Below are positions 14,890 through 23,867 of a stretch of DNA of 64,000 bases, one piece after another; the first letter of the stretch is position 1, and each line of letters begins with the position of its first letter. This DNA comes from Streptomyces sp. NBC_00490 (GTDB lineage Bacteria > Actinomycetota > Actinomycetes > Streptomycetales > Streptomycetaceae): the NCBI RefSeq assembly GCF_036013645.1, contig NZ_CP107869.1, forward strand, positions 5,704,001 to 5,768,000, written 5' to 3'. Under the pieces are notes generated by a model, which did not search any database, had not been told where the DNA came from, and saw only the letters and a list, made by a program, of their open reading frames with translations. Position numbers and translations under genes: made by a program.

Positions 14890-17800
14890 GTGAAGCCGTG
14901 CGAGCTGCGGTTCGGACTGCTGGGGCCGCCGGTTCTCTACGACGCCGGCGCGACCCGGGTGGTGGGCAGCCCCAAGGTGCGCACGCTGCTGGCCGCGCTG
15001 CTTCTGGAGGCGGGCCGTACCGTCTCGGTCGACTCCCTCAAGGACGCGCTGTGGGGAGGGGCGCCGCCCGCCTCCGCCCATGCCTCGCTGCACAACCACG
15101 TCACCCGGCTGCGACGGCTGCTCGACGACCCCGAGCGGCTGCGGGCCGTACCGCCCGGCTATCTGCTCCGGGTCGAGCAGGGCGAGCTGGACGTCCACGT
15201 CTTCGACACCCACGTCGCCGAGGCGCGCGCCGCGCACGCCGGGCGGGACTGGGCACGCACGGTGCGCGCGTGCGGCGAGGGGCTCGCGCTGTGGCGCGGC
15301 TCGCCGCTCAGCGGTCTCCCGGCCGAACTGGGCGGATACGCCTTCGCGCAGCGCCTGCGGGAGGCACGGCTGCTGCTTCTGGAGTGGCGCTACGACGCCG
15401 AGCTCGCCGTCGGGGACCGGCTCGACGGTCTGGTCCTCGAACTGACGTCCCTGGCCGCCGAACATCCGCTGCGCGAGGCCTTCCACCGCCAGCTGATGCT
15501 GGCCCTGCACCGGACGGGGCGGCAGGCGGAGGCGCTGGCCGTCCACCGGGACTTGCGGACGCGGCTGGTCGAGGAGCTCGGCGTGGAGCCGGGGGCGGGG
15601 GTGCGGGAGGCGCATGTCGAGGTGTTGCGGGAGGCGACGGGGGCGTCCGCCGGGAGCGAGGGGAGCGGCGAGGGTGCGGCCGGGGGCGTGCCGGTCGGCG
15701 GTGCGGTCGGCGGGGCCGAGGACGCGGGGGCCGGGACCGGAGCGGCCGACGCCGAGTCCGGAGCCGTCGACGCCGAGCCCGGGGGGATGCCCACGGGCCC
15801 GCCCCGCCCGGCCCAACTCCCTCCGCCGCCGGCCCACTTCACCGGCCGCACAGCTGTCCTCGACGCGATACGGCAGACCCTGTCCGACGCGCCCACCGCC
15901 GTCGCCGTCATCAGCGGCATGGCCGGGGTGGGAAAGAGCGCACTCGCCCTGCACGTCGCCCATGACCTGCGGGAACGCTTCCCCGACGGCCAGCTGTACG
16001 TCAACCTGCACGGCGCCACCCCCGGCATGACCCCCCTCACGCCGGCCCAGGCGCTCACCGCACTCCTGCGCGACGTGGGCGCCGACCCCCGCGCCATCCC
16101 CGAACACCCGGACGCGGCCGCCGCGTTGCTGCGCTCCCTGCTCGCGCCGACGCGCACGCTCATGGTGCTGGACGATGCCGCGACCGCCGCACAGGTACGG
16201 CAGTTGCTGCCGGCCGGCAGCGGCTGCGCGGTGATCGTCACCAGCCGCTCCCCGCTGACCGCCCTCGACGGGGCCCGCCGATTCCCGCTCGCCCCACTGT
16301 CGGCGGAGGACAGCGCGGCACTGCTGCGGACGGTGTCCGGCCGCGAGGGCCACGACGGCGGCAGCGGCGAGGACGCCGACCGCATCGACGCCGGCCATCC
16401 CCTCGTCGAACTCACCGGCCGCCTCCCGCTCGCCCTGCGCATCGTCGCCGCCCGCCTGGCCGCCCGCCGCGCCCTCACCCCCGATGTGCTGGCCGACCAA
16501 CTGGCCGCCACGGAGGACAGGTTGCGGCACCTGGAGTACGACGACCTGTCCGTACGCCGCTCCCTGGCCGTCGCCCACGACGCGCTCGCCGCCTCCGGCC
16601 GCCGCACCGACCGCGACGCCGCCCTCGCGCTGCGCCGGCTCGGCGCCCTCGACCTGCCCACGTACGGCGCGCCCCTCATCGCCCGGCTCCTCGGCACCGA
16701 GACCGGCCGTGCCGAGGCCGCGCTCGACCGTCTCGTCGACGTGGCGCTCCTGGACGAGACGGCGTACGGCCGCTACGCCCCGCACGACCTGGTCCGCGAC
16801 TTCGCCCGCGAACTGGCGGACACCCGGCACGCCCCGGACGTCGCCCGCACCGCCGTGCGCTGGTACACGGCCGTCGTCGAACGCACCCTCACCGCGATCG
16901 TCGAGCCAGGCCTCGACCAGGACGACCGCCGCCGCCCCACCGCCGCGCAGCCGCCCGAGCACACGGCGCACGTGCTGTCCGTGCCCGCCTTCGCCTCCTC
17001 CGGAGAGGCCTTCGCCTGGGCCACGGCCGAGCTGGAGAACATCGTCGCCCTGGTCGAGCGGTACGCGGACGTCCCCGACGACCGCACCGCCGCCCACGTC
17101 GCCACCCTCCTGCGGCTCTTCTTCCCCTACCTCCAACGCGGCGGCCGGGTATCGGAGATGGAGGCGCTCGGACAGGCCGCGCTCCGGCTGGCCCGGCGGT
17201 TCGGGGACGAGGTCGCCGAGGCGTACGCGCTGATAGACCTCGCCGGCCTGTACTTCCTCACCGGCCGGCACGGCGAGTCCCTCGCCCGCACCGACGACTC
17301 CCTCGCCCTGTGGCGGCGGCTCGGCGTGCTCTCCAGGATCCGGCGCTGCCTCGCCAACCGGGGCCTGCTGCTGGAGAACCTCGGCCGGTACGAGGAGTCC
17401 GGGGAGGCACTGCGCCAGAGCCTGGAGCTGTCACGGCAGCTGGACGACCCCTGGGGCGAGGCGGTGACCTACGGCCACCTCGGCAATCTGTACGAGCACA
17501 CCGACCCCCGCGCCGCCATCGAGCAGCACCGGCGCTCGCTCGCCATCGGCGCCGAGATCGGCAACGTCATCGTGCAGCACTCCGCGCACTGCAACATCGG
17601 CTACGCCCATCTCACCCTGGGTGAACCGGCCGCCGCCGTACCGCACTTCGAGGAGAGCCGGCGCATCCTCGGCGGTCACGGGGACTGGCACGGCGAGTCC
17701 CAGTCCCGGCTCGGTCTGGTGCGGGCGCTGCGGCTGCTGGGCCTCATGGACCGGGCCGAGAGCGAGTGCGCCGAGCTGCTGAGCCGGGCGGACGCCCGCG

Positions 17801-17970
17801 CCGACGGCTATGTGGGCGGTCTCGCCCGCCACCAGTACGGGCTGGTGCTGCGGGAGCGGGGGCGCCTCGAGGAGGCGTGCGCGCAGTGGCGTACGGCCCT
17901 CGCCGCACTGGACGGGACGGACAAGAAGGCCGTCGTGGACGAGCTGCGCGAACTGCTCGGCGACAGCTGA
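14890..17970 (+). CDS. AfsR/SARP-family regulator with BTAD, NB-ARC and TPR domains
   Basis: A 1026-residue transcriptional activator. The GTG start places the DNA-binding winged helix first (LRFGLLGPPVLYD, residues about 4-95), followed by the bacterial transcriptional activator domain (about 100-250, ending RTRLVEELGVEPG). A Gly/Ala-rich linker leads to an NB-ARC ATPase (about 315-600) with Walker A GMAGVGKSALA and Walker B LMVLDDA, and to C-terminal tetratricopeptide repeats (about 740-1010). AfsR relatives control antibiotic production and can be phosphorylated, but no biosynthetic cluster is next to this one. An ATG at 14671 is in frame, but the extra residues are Arg/Gly-rich and unlike the family. 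Confidence 0.87.
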   Translation: MKPCELRFGLLGPPVLYDAGATRVVGSPKVRTLLAALLLEAGRTVSVDSLKDALWGGAPPASAHASLHNHVTRLRRLLDDPERLRAVPPGYLLRVEQGELDVHVFDTHVAEARAAHAGRDWARTVRACGEGLALWRGSPLSGLPAELGGYAFAQRLREARLLLLEWRYDAELAVGDRLDGLVLELTSLAAEHPLREAFHRQLMLALHRTGRQAEALAVHRDLRTRLVEELGVEPGAGVREAHVEVLREATGASAGSEGSGEGAAGGVPVGGAVGGAEDAGAGTGAADAESGAVDAEPGGMPTGPPRPAQLPPPPAHFTGRTAVLDAIRQTLSDAPTAVAVISGMAGVGKSALALHVAHDLRERFPDGQLYVNLHGATPGMTPLTPAQALTALLRDVGADPRAIPEHPDAAAALLRSLLAPTRTLMVLDDAATAAQVRQLLPAGSGCAVIVTSRSPLTALDGARRFPLAPLSAEDSAALLRTVSGREGHDGGSGEDADRIDAGHPLVELTGRLPLALRIVAARLAARRALTPDVLADQLAATEDRLRHLEYDDLSVRRSLAVAHDALAASGRRTDRDAALALRRLGALDLPTYGAPLIARLLGTETGRAEAALDRLVDVALLDETAYGRYAPHDLVRDFARELADTRHAPDVARTAVRWYTAVVERTLTAIVEPGLDQDDRRRPTAAQPPEHTAHVLSVPAFASSGEAFAWATAELENIVALVERYADVPDDRTAAHVATLLRLFFPYLQRGGRVSEMEALGQAALRLARRFGDEVAEAYALIDLAGLYFLTGRHGESLARTDDSLALWRRLGVLSRIRRCLANRGLLLENLGRYEESGEALRQSLELSRQLDDPWGEAVTYGHLGNLYEHTDPRAAIEQHRRSLAIGAEIGNVIVQHSAHCNIGYAHLTLGEPAAAVPHFEESRRILGGHGDWHGESQSRLGLVRALRLLGLMDRAESECAELLSRADARADGYVGGLARHQYGLVLRERGRLEEACAQWRTALAALDGTDKKAVVDELRELLGDS

Positions 17971-17997
17971 TCATCCGGCGTCCGCACAGCGGGCCGG

Positions 17998-19686
17998 TCA
18001 CTTGGCGTCGGCGTAGCACTCCACCACCGACGTCGAGAACGGGAACCGCACCGGCGTCTGTCCGAACGTCAGCCGCGCCGCCAGCTCCGCCGCCTCCCGG
18101 ATCGCTGCGACGACCGTCTCCGTCTCCTCCTCGGGACAGTGCACGATCACCTCGTCGTGCTGGAAGAAGACCAGCTCGGCCGCCATGTCCGCACAGGTCT
18201 GCCGCAGCGCGGCGAGCAGCAGCAGGGTCCAGTCGGCGGCGCTGCCCTGGACGACGAAGTTACGGGCGAAGCGGCCCCGGGCGCGGGCGTCGCGGGAGGC
18301 GTACCCCGGTACCCAGCCGTCGTCGGCGGAGGTCTCGGGCGCGTCCTCCTGCGGGATGCCCGCCTCCTCGGCGGCGTCGCCCGCGCCCGCCGCCGGTGGG
18401 CAGGTCCGGCCGAGCCAGGTCCGTACGAGCCGCCCTTCCTCGCCCGCGCGGGCCGCGTCGTCGACGTACGCCACCGCCTTGGGGAAGCGGCGTCTGAGCG
18501 CGGCGAGGTTCTTGAGGCCGTCGCCGGAGGTCTGGCCGTAGACCGCGCCGAGGACGGCGAGCTTGGCCTGGTCGCGGTCGCCGGAGAAGGCGCGGTCGGA
18601 GACGGACTGGTAGAGGTCGGTCTCCCGGCCCGCCACCTCCATCAGCCCGGGGTCACGGGAGATCGCCGCGAGCACCCGCGGCTCCATCTGGTCGGCGTCG
18701 GCGACGACGAGCCGCCAGCCCGGGTCGGCGACGACGGCCCGGCGGATGACCTTGGGGATCTGCAGCGCGCCCCCGCCGTTGGTGACCCAGCGGCCGGTGA
18801 CCGTGCCGTGGCACAGGAACTCCGGCCGGAACCGCCCTTCGCGCACCCAGTCCTGGAGCCAGGACCAGCCATGGGCGACCCAGATCCGGTACAGCTTCTT
18901 GTACTCGATCAGGGGCTTCACGGCCGGGTGGTCGATCGACTCGAGCTCCCAGCGGCGGGTGGAGTTCACCTTGATGCCGGCCTGGGCGAACGCCTTGACC
19001 ACGTCGGCGGGCAGGTCGGGCCGGACCCGGCGCCCGAAGGCCGTGGACACCTCGTCGGCGAGTTCGGCGAGGCGCCGGGGCTCACCGCCGCCTGCGTAGC
19101 GCTCGCCGAGCATGTCGTGCAGCACCTGCCGGTGGACGTCGGCGCTCCACGGCAGCCCCGCGCGGTTCATCTCGGCGGCCACCAGCATCCCGGCCGACTC
19201 GGCGGTGATCAGCAGCCGCATCCGGTCGGGATGGGCGGTGGCGTCCTGGCGGCGCTGCTGGTCGGCGTACACCTCCAGGAGATCGGAGAGCGGCAGGTGG
19301 ACGGCCTGCGGTTCGAAGAGGGAGGACTGCGAGCCGGGTTCGGCCGAGCGCAGCGGCGGGTCGGGCGGTACGGGGCCGCCATGTAGCCGGGCCAGGGCGG
19401 CGGCGGCCGAGCGCGGCTCGCCGTACCTCCCCGCGTGGCCCAGCAGCAGGGTCTCGGCGTCCTCGATGTCGTAGCACCGCTCGACTCGCACCCCCGCGGC
19501 GAGCAGTCGCGGATACACCTCGGCCGTGGACCGCCACACCCACCGCGCCACCTCGGGCCGCCCCCGCACGGCCGCCGCGAGATCCCCCTCCCGCCGCACC
19601 GGTCCGGCGGGCAGCCCGTCGGACCCGAGGGGGGCGATCTCCACGCCACCGTCCTCGGCCGGAGCGAGAGCCCAGCGGTCGGTCAT
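17998..19686 (-). CDS. Second family-A DNA polymerase (bifunctional 3'-5' exonuclease/polymerase-like)
   Basis: A 562-residue protein shorter than PolA and lacking the 5' nuclease domain. The C-terminal half carries altered but complete polymerase motifs: motif A VADADQMEPRVLA, motif B DRDQAKLAVLGAVYGQTSG and motif C FFQHDEVIVHC. The N-terminal half is reminiscent of a proofreading domain (CYDIEDAETLL), but the full Asp/Glu set was not identified. A homologue exists in S. coelicolor in addition to polA, so the role is probably accessory or repair synthesis. The ATG was preferred over a TTG ten codons upstream because MTDRWALAP is the usual start. It converges on the AfsR-like gene with a 27-bp gap. 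Confidence 0.86.
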   Translation of the reverse strand: MTDRWALAPAEDGGVEIAPLGSDGLPAGPVRREGDLAAAVRGRPEVARWVWRSTAEVYPRLLAAGVRVERCYDIEDAETLLLGHAGRYGEPRSAAAALARLHGGPVPPDPPLRSAEPGSQSSLFEPQAVHLPLSDLLEVYADQQRRQDATAHPDRMRLLITAESAGMLVAAEMNRAGLPWSADVHRQVLHDMLGERYAGGGEPRRLAELADEVSTAFGRRVRPDLPADVVKAFAQAGIKVNSTRRWELESIDHPAVKPLIEYKKLYRIWVAHGWSWLQDWVREGRFRPEFLCHGTVTGRWVTNGGGALQIPKVIRRAVVADPGWRLVVADADQMEPRVLAAISRDPGLMEVAGRETDLYQSVSDRAFSGDRDQAKLAVLGAVYGQTSGDGLKNLAALRRRFPKAVAYVDDAARAGEEGRLVRTWLGRTCPPAAGAGDAAEEAGIPQEDAPETSADDGWVPGYASRDARARGRFARNFVVQGSAADWTLLLLAALRQTCADMAAELVFFQHDEVIVHCPEEETETVVAAIREAAELAARLTFGQTPVRFPFSTSVVECYADAK

Positions 19687-19765
19687 GATGGCGAGTCTCG
19701 CAGGAGGGTCTGACAACGGCCTTCGCTCGCCGCCGGGCGGCGGTCTCCCGGACCAGGGGAATCAG

Positions 19766-20491
19766 TCAGGCCCGCTCTTGCTGGATCTTCGCCAGCGCCG
19801 TCGTCACGTTCTCCTCCGCCGCCTCCTTCGTGATGCCGAGGCCCGACAGCACGCCCTCGCCGTTCTCGAACTCCAGCAGGGCCAGCAGGATGTGCTCGGT
19901 GCCGACGTAGTTGTGGCCCAGGCGGAGGGCCTCGCGGAAGGTGAGTTCCAGGACCTTCTTTGCGTCGGAGCCGTAGGGGACGAGCTCCGGGGCCTCCTCG
20001 ACGGCCGGTGGCAGTGCGGCGGTGGCGGCCTGGCGTACGACGTCGAGGAGGACGCCCTGTGCGGTGATCGCCTTGGCGGCCAGGGCGTCCGGTTCGGCCA
20101 GCAGGCCGAGGACCAGGTGCTCGGGGCGGCCCTCGGCGTTGCGGGCGGCGACGGCCTCGTTGTGCGCGGCCATCACCGTGTTGCGGGCGCGCGTGGTGAA
20201 GCGGCTGAAGTCCTGGCCGGCGCCGGGCTCGGCGCCCTCCTTCGGCACGAACCGCTTCTGCGCGGCCTGGCGCGTGACGCCCATGCTCTTGCCGATGTCC
20301 GTCCAGGAGGCGCCCGAGCGGCGGGCCTGGTCCACGAAGTGGCCGATCAGATGGTCGGCCACGTCACCGAGGTGGTCGGCCGCGATCACCGCGTCCTCGA
20401 GCTGGTCGAGAGGCTGATCGTGGACCTTCTTGATGGCCGCGATGAGGTCGTCGAGGCGTACGGATGACGTGATGTTGGGGTTCGTCGTCAT
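19766..20491 (-). CDS. HTH plus Clp N-terminal domain protein
   Basis: A 241-residue soluble protein. The first third is helical with a helix-turn-helix-like stretch SWTDIGKSMGVTRQAAQKRF (about residues 62-81). The remainder holds two Clp-N repeats: FTTRARNTVMAAHNEAV with EHLVLGLLAEPD, and LTFREALRLGHNYVGTEHILLALLE. There is no AAA+ module, so it cannot unfold proteins itself; family knowledge suggests an adaptor or competitor for the ClpC N-domain, or a regulator that senses it. Two identical palindromes lie within 47 bp upstream of its ATG, consistent with autoregulation by the HTH part, which is inference. Confidence 0.85.
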   Translation of the reverse strand: MTTNPNITSSVRLDDLIAAIKKVHDQPLDQLEDAVIAADHLGDVADHLIGHFVDQARRSGASWTDIGKSMGVTRQAAQKRFVPKEGAEPGAGQDFSRFTTRARNTVMAAHNEAVAARNAEGRPEHLVLGLLAEPDALAAKAITAQGVLLDVVRQAATAALPPAVEEAPELVPYGSDAKKVLELTFREALRLGHNYVGTEHILLALLEFENGEGVLSGLGITKEAAEENVTTALAKIQQERA

Positions 20492-20493
20492 GT

Positions 20494-20538
20494 GTCAACC
20501 GTAGGTTGACAGGCAGGGGGTGTCAACCCGCGGTTGAC
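20494..20538. promoter_or_regulatory. Two identical 17-bp palindromic operators upstream of the Clp-N/HTH gene
   Basis: GTCAACC-GTA-GGTTGAC (20494-20510) and GTCAACC-CGC-GGTTGAC (20522-20538) have perfect 7-bp arms and differ only in the 3-bp spacer. Their centres are 28 bp apart. On the gene strand each arm ends in TTGAC, so -35-like hexamers are buried inside the palindromes, fitting repression by a dimeric HTH protein. Confidence 0.85.
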
Positions 20539-20566
20539 GGCCCGGGTCCGCCACGCGTGCGTGGCC

Positions 20567-21193
20567 TTATTTCGGCGACGCGGCAACCAATCGCACCGCC
20601 AGCCCCGTGAACACCGTCCCGCTGAAGATGTTGAGCCCCCGCGCCACCCGGCGACTGCGCCGCAGCAGCGCGGAGAGCTTCCCGGAGAGCAGCCCGATCG
20701 AGCCGTCCACCGCGAAGCCCATGACCGTGATCGTGAGCCCGAGGACCAGGAACTGCTCCCACACGTGTCCCATCGCGGGCGCCACGAACTGGGGCAGGAA
20801 CGCCACGTTGAAGAGGATCACCTTGGGGTTGAGGAGGTTGGTCACGGCCCCCTGCCAGAAGGCCCGCCGCATCCCCGGCCCGGTCACCGTCCCCTCGCCG
20901 ATCGGCGAGCGGTCCCGGAACGCCTTCACCGCGAGGTACAGCAGATAGGCCGCGCCCGCCCAGCGCAGCACGTGGTACAGCGTCGGCAGGGCCAGGAACA
21001 GCGCCGACAGTCCGAGCGCCGCGGCCACCGTGTGCACGAACATCGCACAGGCCACCCCGAACGCCGCCATCACCCCCGCCCCGGGGCCGCCGCGTCCGCC
21101 CATCGCCACGATGAACATCATGTCGGGGCCGGGAGTCACACAGAGCGCGAAAGCGGCCACGAGGAAGGCCGCGTAGAGAGACATGTCCACCAT
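20567..21193 (-). CDS. LysE family translocator
   Basis: A 208-residue membrane exporter. Starting at MVDMSLYAAF it has six hydrophobic segments, the family motif CVTPGPDMMFIV near residue 20, and GAVTNLLNPKVILFNVAFLPQF near the middle. LysE/RhtB proteins export basic or neutral amino acids; the substrate here is unknown. The frame stays open far upstream but the extra sequence is Arg/Gly-rich and overlaps the next gene's coding strand, so the start shown fits family length. It is divergent from the DUF2786 gene 65 bp away, so the two probably share a promoter region. Confidence 0.87.
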   Translation of the reverse strand: MVDMSLYAAFLVAAFALCVTPGPDMMFIVAMGGRGGPGAGVMAAFGVACAMFVHTVAAALGLSALFLALPTLYHVLRWAGAAYLLYLAVKAFRDRSPIGEGTVTGPGMRRAFWQGAVTNLLNPKVILFNVAFLPQFVAPAMGHVWEQFLVLGLTITVMGFAVDGSIGLLSGKLSALLRRSRRVARGLNIFSGTVFTGLAVRLVAASPK

Positions 21194-21258
21194 GGCGCCA
21201 TGCTCGAAGCCCGCACGGGCGGCGGCACCCGATTTTCGGGGAGTGAGACGATCGCTCC

Positions 21259-22374
21259 GTGACCAGCAGCAGTGCCCCCGGCACCGTCGACCGCGCCTTC
21301 GAGGCGGCCCTCTACACGGACGCCGACTCCGCCCTCGACACGGCCGCCTCCCTCCTCGCCGCCGACGAGAGCGCCGACGCCGAACTCGACCGCCGGGGCC
21401 GGGAGTTCGTGGCGGCGGCCTGGCGACGGGGCTGGCAGCCCGCCGACGTCGTACGGATCGTGCGACGGGAGCTGGACGACGTACACGTACGCCTGGCATC
21501 GGCGCTGATCCACGCGCAGGCGCCCGACGACCGTGCGCGCGGCCCCCGCTGGCGGGCCCAGCTCGAGGAGCTGACGCCCGACGCCCCCCGACAGGACCGT
21601 TTCTCCCGCGCCACCGCGGTCCTGGAGCTGTACCGTCTGCTGCTCCGCCTGCCCGCCCTGGAGCCCCTCGACGAGTCGGCCGGCCGCACCGCACACCCCG
21701 AGTCCCGCATGCTCACCCGCATCCGCGCGCTGCTCGCGAAGGCGGAGGGGACGGAGTACCCGGAGGAGGCGGAGGCGCTCAGTGCCAAGGCGCAGGAGCT
21801 GATGGCCCGGCACAGCGTCGACGAGGCGCTCCTGGACGCGCAGGCGCCCACGCACGACACCCCCGGCGCCTGCCGGATCGGGGTCGAACCGCCGTACGAG
21901 CAGGCCAAGGCGGTGCTGCTGGACGCGGTGGCGACGGCGAACCACTGCCAGGCGGTGTGGAACGAACCGCTCGCCTTCTCCACGGTCGTCGGCTTCGAAC
22001 CCGATCTGGAGGTCGTGGAACTGCTCTACACCTCCCTGCTCGTCCAGGCCACGACGGCGATGACCAGAGCGGAGGCGGCCCAGCGGGCGGGCGGCCGGAA
22101 GCGGACCAAGACCTTTAGGCAGTCCTTCCTCGCGGCCTACGCCCACCGCGTGGGGGTCCGCCTGCGTGCCGCGGCCGAGACCCAGGTGAGCGAGGACCTG
22201 CTCCCGGTGCTCGCCACCCGCGAGGTCGCGGTCACCGGCCGCCTCGACCGGATGTTCCCGGAGACGACCACGACCCGGCTGCGCGGCGTCAGTGACGAGG
22301 CGGGCTGGGTCGAGGGCTCACAGGCGGCGGACCGCGCGCAGGTGAAGTCCCGGCGGCGGCTCGACAGGACCTAG
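21259..22374 (+). CDS. DUF2786 domain protein
   Basis: A 371-residue soluble protein starting at GTG. The DUF2786 block (about residues 152-195) reads LTRIRALLAKAEGTEYPEEAEALSAKAQELM split by a short loop, followed by a region with a conserved EP and FEPDLEVVELLY. The function is unknown. Its stop codon TAG shares the tetranucleotide CTAG with the stop codon of the convergent lipoprotein gene. Confidence 0.82.
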   Translation: MTSSSAPGTVDRAFEAALYTDADSALDTAASLLAADESADAELDRRGREFVAAAWRRGWQPADVVRIVRRELDDVHVRLASALIHAQAPDDRARGPRWRAQLEELTPDAPRQDRFSRATAVLELYRLLLRLPALEPLDESAGRTAHPESRMLTRIRALLAKAEGTEYPEEAEALSAKAQELMARHSVDEALLDAQAPTHDTPGACRIGVEPPYEQAKAVLLDAVATANHCQAVWNEPLAFSTVVGFEPDLEVVELLYTSLLVQATTAMTRAEAAQRAGGRKRTKTFRQSFLAAYAHRVGVRLRAAAETQVSEDLLPVLATREVAVTGRLDRMFPETTTTRLRGVSDEAGWVEGSQAADRAQVKSRRRLDRT

Positions 22375-22895
22375 TCGCCGGACGTCTGGAACCCGCTCAC
22401 CGAGGCGTCCGGGGTCTTGCCGTCGCTCTTGACCGCGACATCGCCGTAGGACCACGTGAAGTCGTACGTCTCGGAGGAGCCGGGCAGGCTGAACCTCCCC
22501 TTCGACACGGCGAGGCTCTTGCCGCCGCCCGCCTCGCCCATGACGTAGGTGAGCGTGAAGGCGGTCACGGCGCCCTTCGTGAGGGTCGTCCTCGTGGCCT
22601 TGGCGGACGGGTCCGGCTCGACGGCGACCGTGCCGAGGGTGACGGAGGGCAGGCCGTCGAGGGTGCACTTGGCGCCGCTGTCGTTGGTGATCGTGACGGG
22701 CACATTGCCGGTGTCCCCGACGGCGGGGGCGGCGTTGGCGGGTCCGACCTGCACCTTCATCGCGCCGATCGCGCAGGCGGTGACGCCCTGGGGGCTGCTC
22801 GTGGCGGCCTTGTCCTTGGTGTCCCCGTCGTCGGAGCAGGCGGTCAGCGTGAGGGCCGCGGTGAGGACGGCGGCGGCGAGGGGGAGGGCGCGCAT
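22371..22895 (-). CDS. DUF4232 lipoprotein
   Basis: A 174-residue exported lipoprotein. The start at 22895 gives a short signal peptide (MRALPLAAAVLTAAL) with lipobox LTAC and Cys at about residue 19; an upstream in-frame ATG would add 19 charged residues before it. The mature part has the DUF4232 pattern: a Cys in GVTACAIGAM, NVPVTITNDSGAKCTLDGLPSV, and an Ig-like beta fold. The function is unknown. Its stop overlaps that of the facing DUF2786 gene. Confidence 0.83.
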   Translation of the reverse strand: MRALPLAAAVLTAALTLTACSDDGDTKDKAATSSPQGVTACAIGAMKVQVGPANAAPAVGDTGNVPVTITNDSGAKCTLDGLPSVTLGTVAVEPDPSAKATRTTLTKGAVTAFTLTYVMGEAGGGKSLAVSKGRFSLPGSSETYDFTWSYGDVAVKSDGKTPDASVSGFQTSGD

Positions 22896-22976
22896 GAAGG
22901 GGTCCTTGAGTGCTCGGGTGCTGCGTGAAGGCGTGCGTGGATCATCACGCACGAAGCCGGGGATCCGTGACGGGGG

Positions 22977-23504
22977 TCAGCCCAGGCTCGCCGTCGGCAG
23001 CCCGGACGGCAGTTGGCCGCCCTCCGACTTGGTGTACGTCTCCGTGCCCAGACCGCCCTCCCACGTCACCTTGAGGCCGGTCTTGCTCACCGAGTCGACC
23101 ATGCCGGTCTGCCGGTCCTTGCTGCCGTCCGTGCACGTGAGGCGGATCATCCGCATGCCGTCCTCCTCGCCCGCGGTCCCGCTGCAGATGGTCCCGCCGG
23201 TCGCGAAGAGTCCGGCCTCCGTACCGTTCACCATCAGCACCACGGCCTTGCCCTTGGTGGTGGCGAGCCAGCTGCCCGCGAGCTCGTCCGAGGCGGAGGC
23301 GGACGAGGAGGCTGACCCGCCACTTCCGCCTCCCGTGTCCGCGGTCGCCGTCGACGACGCACCGGTGCTCGGGGAGGAGTCGTCGTCGGAGCCGCCGTCC
23401 CCGCCGCACGCGGTCAGCGCGAGTGCGCCCGCCAGCGTGGCGGCGGCCGCCGCGACCCGCATCCGCCGGTGTGACGTGGTGCGCGAGAAGATCGCCGAAG
23501 TCAC
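22977..23504 (-). CDS. Small secreted lipoprotein of unknown function
   Basis: A 175-residue protein with an Arg-containing n-region, an Ala/Leu hydrophobic core and the lipobox LTAC (Cys at about residue 33), then a Gly/Ser/Asp-rich linker. The folded part begins at ELAGSWLATTKGK and has a Cys pair (ICSG and LTCTDG) suggesting a small beta-rich domain. It lies 81 bp upstream of the DUF4232 gene on the same strand and could be co-transcribed. No family was recognised with confidence. Confidence 0.75.
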   Translation of the reverse strand: MTSAIFSRTTSHRRMRVAAAAATLAGALALTACGGDGGSDDDSSPSTGASSTATADTGGGSGGSASSSASASDELAGSWLATTKGKAVVLMVNGTEAGLFATGGTICSGTAGEEDGMRMIRLTCTDGSKDRQTGMVDSVSKTGLKVTWEGGLGTETYTKSEGGQLPSGLPTASLG

Positions 23505-23548
23505 TGGAGGCTCCTAGCTGTAGCGGTCGACGCAACGACCGCAGCAAG

Positions 23549-23854
23549 CTACCAGGAGGACTTGCGGACCCCCGGCAGGTATCCGGCGTGCGCCTGCTCC
23601 CGGAGGCCGACGCGGGAGAGGCCGAAGGCGCGGTAGTAGCCGCGCGGCCGCCCGTCCACCTGGTCCCGGTTGCGTACGCGCGTGGCGCTGGCGTCCCGTG
23701 GCTGCCGGTCCAGCTCCTGCCGGGCGGCGATCCGTTCGGCGTCCGTCGAGGACGGGCGCCGGATGATCTCCTTCAGCTCGGCGCGGCGCCCGGCGTACCG
23801 GGCGACGATCTCCTGCCGCTTCTCGTTCTTCGCGATCTTGCTCTTCTTCGCCAT
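23549..23854 (-). CDS. rpsN: 30S ribosomal protein S14, cysteine-free (zinc-independent) form
   Basis: A 101-residue S14 with [13 protein letters not shown] at the start and the family end [16 protein letters not shown] followed by [11 protein letters not shown]. It contains no cysteine, so the zinc ribbon of the short S14 form is absent. Such C-minus paralogues replace the zinc-binding protein in ribosomes during zinc shortage. It follows rpmB by 13 bp and is transcribed from the Zur-box region. Confidence 0.95.
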   Translation of the reverse strand: MAKKSKIAKNEKRQEIVARYAGRRAELKEIIRRPSSTDAERIAARQELDRQPRDASATRVRNRDQVDGRPRGYYRAFGLSRVGLREQAHAGYLPGVRKSSW

Positions 23855-23867
23855 GGCGGTTTCTCCC

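Noticed and set aside
13621..17271. A very long open frame (about 1200 codons) on the minus strand across the glycosyltransferase and AfsR-like genes
   Set aside because: It is the complement of two well-supported plus-strand genes with clear domains; the translated product is Arg/Gly/Ala-rich and shows no motif. Long antisense frames are expected in such GC-rich DNA.
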